This document shows, piece after piece, positions 60,498 to 64,000 of a stretch of DNA of 64,000 nucleotides. The notes under the pieces were generated by a model. That model did no database searches, was not told where the DNA came from, and saw only the letters and a program-made list of their open reading frames with translations. Numbering within the stretch: position 1 is the first letter of the stretch; every line of letters begins with the position of its first letter. The stretch is from Actinoplanes utahensis. Lineage in GTDB: Bacteria > Actinomycetota > Actinomycetes > Mycobacteriales > Micromonosporaceae. The stretch covers positions 113,657 to 177,656 of the forward strand of contig NZ_BOMZ01000089.1 of the NCBI RefSeq assembly GCF_016862455.1, in the 5' to 3' direction. A program made the translations under genes and the position numbers.

Positions 60498-61349
60498 ATG
60501 AAGGTTCTGTCCATCCAGTCGGCGGTGGCCCACGGCCATGTCGGGAACTCGGCCGCCGTGTTCCCGCTCCAGCGCATCGGCGTCGAGGTCGTCCCGGTTC
60601 ACACGGTGAACTTCTCCAACCACACGGGCTACGGCGCCTGGCGGGGCCCGCTGATCCCGCCGCCGGAGGTGGCGGAGGTGCTGCTGGGGGTCGAGGAGCG
60701 GGGCGTCTTCCCGCAGATCGACGCGGTGCTGTCCGGTTACCAGGGCGGCGCGGGCATCGCGGACGTCATCATCGACGCGGTGCGCCGGGTGAAGGCGGCG
60801 AACCCGGCGGCGGTGTACGCCTGCGACCCGGTGATGGGCAACGCCAAGTCGGGCTGTTTCGTCGCCCCGGAGATCCCGGTCCTGCTGCGCGACCGGGTCG
60901 TCCCGGTGGCCGACATCATCACCCCGAACCAGTTCGAGCTGGGCTTCCTGACCGGCACCGAGCCGGCCGACATCGCGTCGACCCTCGCCTCGGCCGACCT
61001 GGCCCGTGCCATGGGCCCGTCCACCGTGCTGGTCACCAGCGTGGAGCGGCCGGACCGGGAGGCGGGCACGATCGAGATGCTCGTCGTCGACGCGGCGGGC
61101 GCCTGGATCGTGACCACGCCGCACCTGCCGTTCAAGGCGAACGGGTCCGGCGATGTCACGGCCGCCCTGTTCACCGCCCACTACGTGGGTACCGGGAACG
61201 CGGCGGTGGCGCTGGAACGTACCGCCTCCAGCGTCTTCGACCTGATCGAGACCACCTACCGTTCCGGTGAGCGGGAGCTTCGGCTGATCCAGGCCCAGGA
61301 GTTCTACGCCACCCCGCGCATGCAGTTCACCGCCGAGCGGTTGCGCTGA
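60498..61349 (+). CDS. pdxY: Pyridoxal kinase, PdxY-type
   Basis: Phosphorylates pyridoxal to pyridoxal 5'-phosphate in the salvage pathway. The 283-residue ribokinase-fold protein starts KVLSIQSAVAHGHVGNSAAVFPLQRIGVEV, contains YACDPVMGNAKSG and PNQFELGFLTG, and has the catalytic Asp in KANGSGDVTAALF. It is preceded by TAGGGT at 60485-60490, seven bases before the ATG and overlapping the stop of the chemoreceptor gene, so a leaderless transcript is likely. Normal housekeeping gene. Confidence 0.94.
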   Translation: MKVLSIQSAVAHGHVGNSAAVFPLQRIGVEVVPVHTVNFSNHTGYGAWRGPLIPPPEVAEVLLGVEERGVFPQIDAVLSGYQGGAGIADVIIDAVRRVKAANPAAVYACDPVMGNAKSGCFVAPEIPVLLRDRVVPVADIITPNQFELGFLTGTEPADIASTLASADLARAMGPSTVLVTSVERPDREAGTIEMLVVDAAGAWIVTTPHLPFKANGSGDVTAALFTAHYVGTGNAAVALERTASSVFDLIETTYRSGERELRLIQAQEFYATPRMQFTAERLR

Positions 61350-61360
61350 CGATCTCACCC

Positions 61361-61389
61361 CTGACGGATCGACCCTGGTGGATTAGCCT
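61361..61389 (+). promoter_or_regulatory. Promoter of the amino-acid ABC transporter operon
   Basis: CTGACG at 61361-61366 and TAGCCT at 61384-61389 are separated by 17 bases, 39 bases before the ATG of the substrate-binding protein gene. They fit the minus-35 and minus-10 boxes of a vegetative promoter. Confidence 0.55.
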
Positions 61390-61428
61390 GAGACGGTCCG
61401 CGGTGGCCCGCTGTCGGGGGAGAGACGC

Positions 61429-62247
61429 ATGAGCATGTTCGGACGCAGGCGCGGCGCGGCAGTGCTGATCGCCGCCGGGATGCTGGCGGCGGGCGCCGCC
61501 GGCTGCGCCAAGGAGGACACCGGCGGCGCCAGCGAGAGCGGCGTGCCACTGATCAAGGCCGGTGTGCTCACCACGTGCACCCATCTGCCGTACGCGCCTT
61601 TCCAGTCCAAGGACCAGACCGGCGAGGTCGTCGGTTTCGACGTGGCGCTCATCGACCTGGTCGCCGCCAGGCTCGGCGTCACCCAGGAGATCATCGACAC
61701 GCCGTTCGAGGGCATCAAGTCCGGCGCCGACCTCAACTCGGGCAAGTGCGACGTGGCCGCGGCCGGCATGACCATCACCGACGAGCGCAAGCAGGTCCTC
61801 GACTTCTCCGACCCCTACTTCGACGCCACCCAGGCGCTCGCCGTGACCACCGGCAAGACCGTCAAGACGATCGAGGAGCTGACCGGCAAGCGCCTCGGCG
61901 TGCAGGGCGGCACCACCGGCGAGGACTACATCAAGAAGCAGGTCGCGGAGAAGAAGCTCGACATCGAGGTGGTGTCGTACCGGGACCTCGCCGCTCTGCA
62001 GCAGGCCCTCGCCACCAACCAGGTCGAGGCCGCCGTCAACGACCTGCCGGTCTGGAACGAGTACATCAAGGCCAACCCCGGCAAGGTCGAGGTCGCGGCC
62101 GGTTTCGCCACCGGCGAGCAGTACGGCTTCGCCGTCAAGAAGGGCAACGCCGCACTGCTCAAGACGGTCAACGAGGCGATCGCGGCGGCCCGCTCGGACG
62201 GCACCTACGACAAGATCTACTCGACCTGGATCGGCGAGAAGCCTTGA
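61429..62247 (+). CDS. Polar amino-acid ABC transporter substrate-binding lipoprotein
   Basis: A 272-residue lipoprotein with a lipobox ending AAGAAGC (Cys26), then a family 3 solute-binding fold: GVLTTCTHLPYAPFQ, GFDVALIDLVAARLG, AAAGMTITDERKQVLDFSDPYFDATQALAV and QGGTTGEDYI. It captures a polar amino acid or related solute outside the membrane. GGGGGAGAG precedes its start. It overlaps the permease gene (TTGA). Confidence 0.95.
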   Translation: MSMFGRRRGAAVLIAAGMLAAGAAGCAKEDTGGASESGVPLIKAGVLTTCTHLPYAPFQSKDQTGEVVGFDVALIDLVAARLGVTQEIIDTPFEGIKSGADLNSGKCDVAAAGMTITDERKQVLDFSDPYFDATQALAVTTGKTVKTIEELTGKRLGVQGGTTGEDYIKKQVAEKKLDIEVVSYRDLAALQQALATNQVEAAVNDLPVWNEYIKANPGKVEVAAGFATGEQYGFAVKKGNAALLKTVNEAIAAARSDGTYDKIYSTWIGEKP

Positions 62248-63032
62248 GCCCACGCCGCCGGCGGCAGGTCGCCCGCGTCATCGGTTACGTCCTGTTCGCC
62301 GCGGCGGTGCTGGGCGTCGTCGTCGCCGCCGACTGGGGGCGGCTGGCCGACGCGTTCTTCCGGCTCGACATCGCCTCCGGGATGTTCCCGGAGGCGATCA
62401 CCGTCGCGCTGCGCAACACCATCGCGTACACGCTGCTGGCGTTCGTGTTCGGTCTGACCCTCGGGCTCGCGCTCGCGCTGATGCGGCTGTCGTCGATCCT
62501 GCCGTACCGGTGGTTCGCCACCGCCTACATCGAGTTGTTCCGGGGGCTGCCGGCGCTGCTCGTGCTCTTCATGGTCGGGTACGGCGTACCCCTCGCCTTC
62601 CCCGACCGGGAGATCCCCGGCGGCGTCTACGGCTCGGTGACCGTCGGTCTCGGCCTGACCGCCGCCGCCTACATGGCCGAGACCATCCGCGCCGGCATCC
62701 AGGCCGTCCCGAAAGGCCAGCTGGAAGCGGCCCGCACGCTCGGCATGTCGCACACCCGCGCGATGGTCTCCATCATCCTGCCGCAGGCCTTCCGGATCGT
62801 CATCCCGCCGCTGACCAACGAGATCATCCTGCTGACCAAGGACACCTCCCTGGTGTACGTCCTCGGCGTCACCGCGACGACCATCGAGCTGACCAAGTTC
62901 GCCGGCGACACCCTCAACACCCGGGTCAACCCGACCCCGCTCGTCGTCGCCGGCCTGCTCTACCTGGTGATCACCCTGCCGCTGTCCCAGCTGGTCCGCG
63001 GGCTGGAACGCCGGGCCGGAAGGGAGAGGTGA
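62244..63032 (+). CDS. Amino-acid ABC transporter permease (His/Glu/Gln/Arg/opine family)
   Basis: A 262-residue membrane protein with about five helices. The HisM-type hallmarks are AITVALRNTIAYTLLAFVFG, YIELFRGLPALLVLF and the EAA loop QLEAARTLGMSHTRAMVSIILPQAFRIVIPPLTNE that contacts the ATPase. Start TTG 62244 overlaps the preceding stop, and its end overlaps the frame of the ATPase gene. It forms the membrane channel of the transporter. Confidence 0.94.
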   Translation: MSPRRRRQVARVIGYVLFAAAVLGVVVAADWGRLADAFFRLDIASGMFPEAITVALRNTIAYTLLAFVFGLTLGLALALMRLSSILPYRWFATAYIELFRGLPALLVLFMVGYGVPLAFPDREIPGGVYGSVTVGLGLTAAAYMAETIRAGIQAVPKGQLEAARTLGMSHTRAMVSIILPQAFRIVIPPLTNEIILLTKDTSLVYVLGVTATTIELTKFAGDTLNTRVNPTPLVVAGLLYLVITLPLSQLVRGLERRAGRER

Positions 63033-63037
63033 CCACG

Positions 63038-63823
63038 ATGTCCACCATCGAGATCAGCGGGCTGCACAAGTCGTTCGGCGACCTGGAGGTGCTGCGTGGC
63101 ATCGACCTCGCGGTCGAGCCCGGTGAGGTCGTCTGCGTCATCGGCCCGTCCGGCTCCGGCAAGTCCACCCTGCTGCGCTGCGTCAACCTGCTCGAAGAAC
63201 CCACCTCCGGCTCGATCCGGGTGGCGGGCGTCGAGGTCACCGACCCGGACTGCGACATCGACGCCGTACGCCGCGGTATCGGCATGGTCTTCCAGCAGTT
63301 CAACCTGTTCGGCCACCTGACCGTCCGGGAGAACGTCACCATCGCCCAGCGCCGGGTGCTCAAACGCGGTCGCGCCGAGGCCGCCCGGATCGCCGCCGCC
63401 AACCTGGAGCGGGTCGGCCTCTCCGACAAGGCCGGCGCCTACCCCGCCCAGCTCTCCGGCGGCCAGCAGCAGCGCGTCGCGATCGCCCGGGCCCTCGCGA
63501 TGGACCCGCGGCTGATGCTCTTCGACGAGCCGACCAGCGCCCTCGACCCGGAACTCGTGGGCGAGGTCCTCGCGGTCATGCGCGGTCTCGCCGACGAGGG
63601 GATGACGATGCTCGTGGTCACGCACGAGATGGCCTTCGCCCGGGAGGTCGCGAACCGGGTGGTCTTCATGGACGCCGGCGTCCTCGTCGAGCAGGGCCCG
63701 CCCGCCGAGGTCTTCGGCCGTCCCCGCGAGGAGCGCACCCGCGAGTTCCTGCATCGGGTGCTGGAGCCGACGCGGGTCAGCGAGACCGAGATCAGATCAA
63801 ACCCCTTCCCGGGTACGGGGTGA
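63038..63823 (+). CDS. Amino-acid ABC transporter ATP-binding protein (GlnQ-like)
   Basis: A 261-residue ATPase with Walker A GPSGSGKST, Q-loop FQQFNLFGHLTV, signature LSGGQQQRVAIARALAMDP, Walker B MLFDEPTSALDPELV and H-loop VTHEMAFA. It energises the permease encoded before it. ATG 63038 follows AGGGAGAGG; a GTG at 63029 in the same frame overlaps the permease stop and is also possible. Confidence 0.95.
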   Translation: MSTIEISGLHKSFGDLEVLRGIDLAVEPGEVVCVIGPSGSGKSTLLRCVNLLEEPTSGSIRVAGVEVTDPDCDIDAVRRGIGMVFQQFNLFGHLTVRENVTIAQRRVLKRGRAEAARIAAANLERVGLSDKAGAYPAQLSGGQQQRVAIARALAMDPRLMLFDEPTSALDPELVGEVLAVMRGLADEGMTMLVVTHEMAFAREVANRVVFMDAGVLVEQGPPAEVFGRPREERTREFLHRVLEPTRVSETEIRSNPFPGTG

Positions 63824-64000
63824 GCAGTGTGACGTGGGTCGCGGACCCTCGATTTGATGCCGCGGCGGGCGATGAGTAATGTTGTCCGGGCCGCCAGGGA
63901 GACGGGCGAGCGAGCGGGACTCTTCGGAGGCCCGGAGCGGCCGTCCTGGAGGAACCCCCACTAAGATCGCACGAAGATCTTCGTGGTGCGTTTTTGTGGT
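63824..64000 (+). promoter_or_regulatory. Structured leader at the right edge
   Basis: No gene is seen in these 177 bases. A TAATGT box occurs near 63876, followed by a GC-rich stretch able to form stems. A perfect 16-bp palindrome (CACGAAGATCTTCGTG) precedes GGTGCG and a run of five T near 63990, like an intrinsic terminator or attenuator. It is probably the 5' leader of a gene beyond the window, perhaps with transcription attenuation. I cannot name the family. Confidence 0.4.

Noticed and set aside
1..64000. tRNA genes, rRNA genes, CRISPR arrays, prophage or integrase genes
   Set aside because: I looked for tRNA arms, repeat-spacer arrays and phage proteins and saw none that I could support.

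Overview
The window is very GC-rich DNA with strong G/C bias at third codon positions, GTG and TTG starts, SARP, LuxR and StrR-type regulators, large secreted proteins and several specialised-metabolism blocks. This points to a filamentous actinomycete, most likely of the Micromonosporaceae (Actinoplanes-like). The genus is an inference from gene content, not proven.

Layout. (1) 1-8108, mixed flank: a SARP/AfsR-type regulator cut by the left edge, a shortened phosphodiesterase, a short class II DAHP synthase, a LuxR-type regulator, a secreted trypsin-like protease with a ricin-type lectin domain, and a luciferase-like oxidoreductase. (2) 8109-16953, a compact plus-strand polyketide cassette: a BtrH-like acyltransferase, two free-standing acyltransferases, one KS-KR-ACP polyketide synthase without its own AT, and a MATE exporter. 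(3) 17006-24451: an MMPL transporter and two large secreted proteins, probably not part of a cluster. (4) 24461-31828, minus strand: class II DAHP synthase, EntA-like dehydrogenase, PhzD-like isochorismatase and PhzE-like ADIC synthase. This is the known gene set for chorismate to 3-hydroxyanthranilate. It runs on into a glycosyltransferase and a pentapeptide-repeat protein, and a second glycosyltransferase lies upstream. (5) 32016-39356, plus strand: FMN reductase, an IS701-like protein that has lost its catalytic residues, a GT2 glycosyltransferase, an MFS exporter, a quinone-oxidoreductase-like enzyme, an SRPBCC protein and an AMP-forming ligase. (6) 39365-43406: an XRE regulator, a GH35 beta-galactosidase and an MFS transporter. 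(7) 43467-58833: a StrR-like pathway regulator and a C7-cyclitol block. The block has a GT2 paralogue of the one in region 5, a fused Gfo/Idh-aldo/keto reductase, a 2-epi-5-epi-valiolone synthase, a sugar-1-phosphate nucleotidyltransferase-like protein, a ROK kinase, an RmlD-like reductase, a VOC epimerase, further glycosyltransferases, a 2-oxoglutarate oxygenase and a zinc dehydrogenase. (8) 58928-64000, housekeeping: chemoreceptor, pyridoxal kinase, polar amino-acid ABC transporter and a structured leader at the right edge.

How it may work together. Regions 4, 5 and 7 look like one biosynthetic locus. They would supply an aromatic amine (3-hydroxyanthranilate), a ligase that could activate it, and an activated C7-cyclitol of the acarbose/validamycin type, together with six glycosyltransferases. 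No PLP aminotransferase is visible, so the nitrogen could come from the anthranilate. I do not know a described compound that joins these two units. The KS-KR-ACP cassette at 8.8-17 kb may be a second small cluster or may supply an acyl chain. Clear stem-loops separate convergent genes, and several palindromes look like operators.
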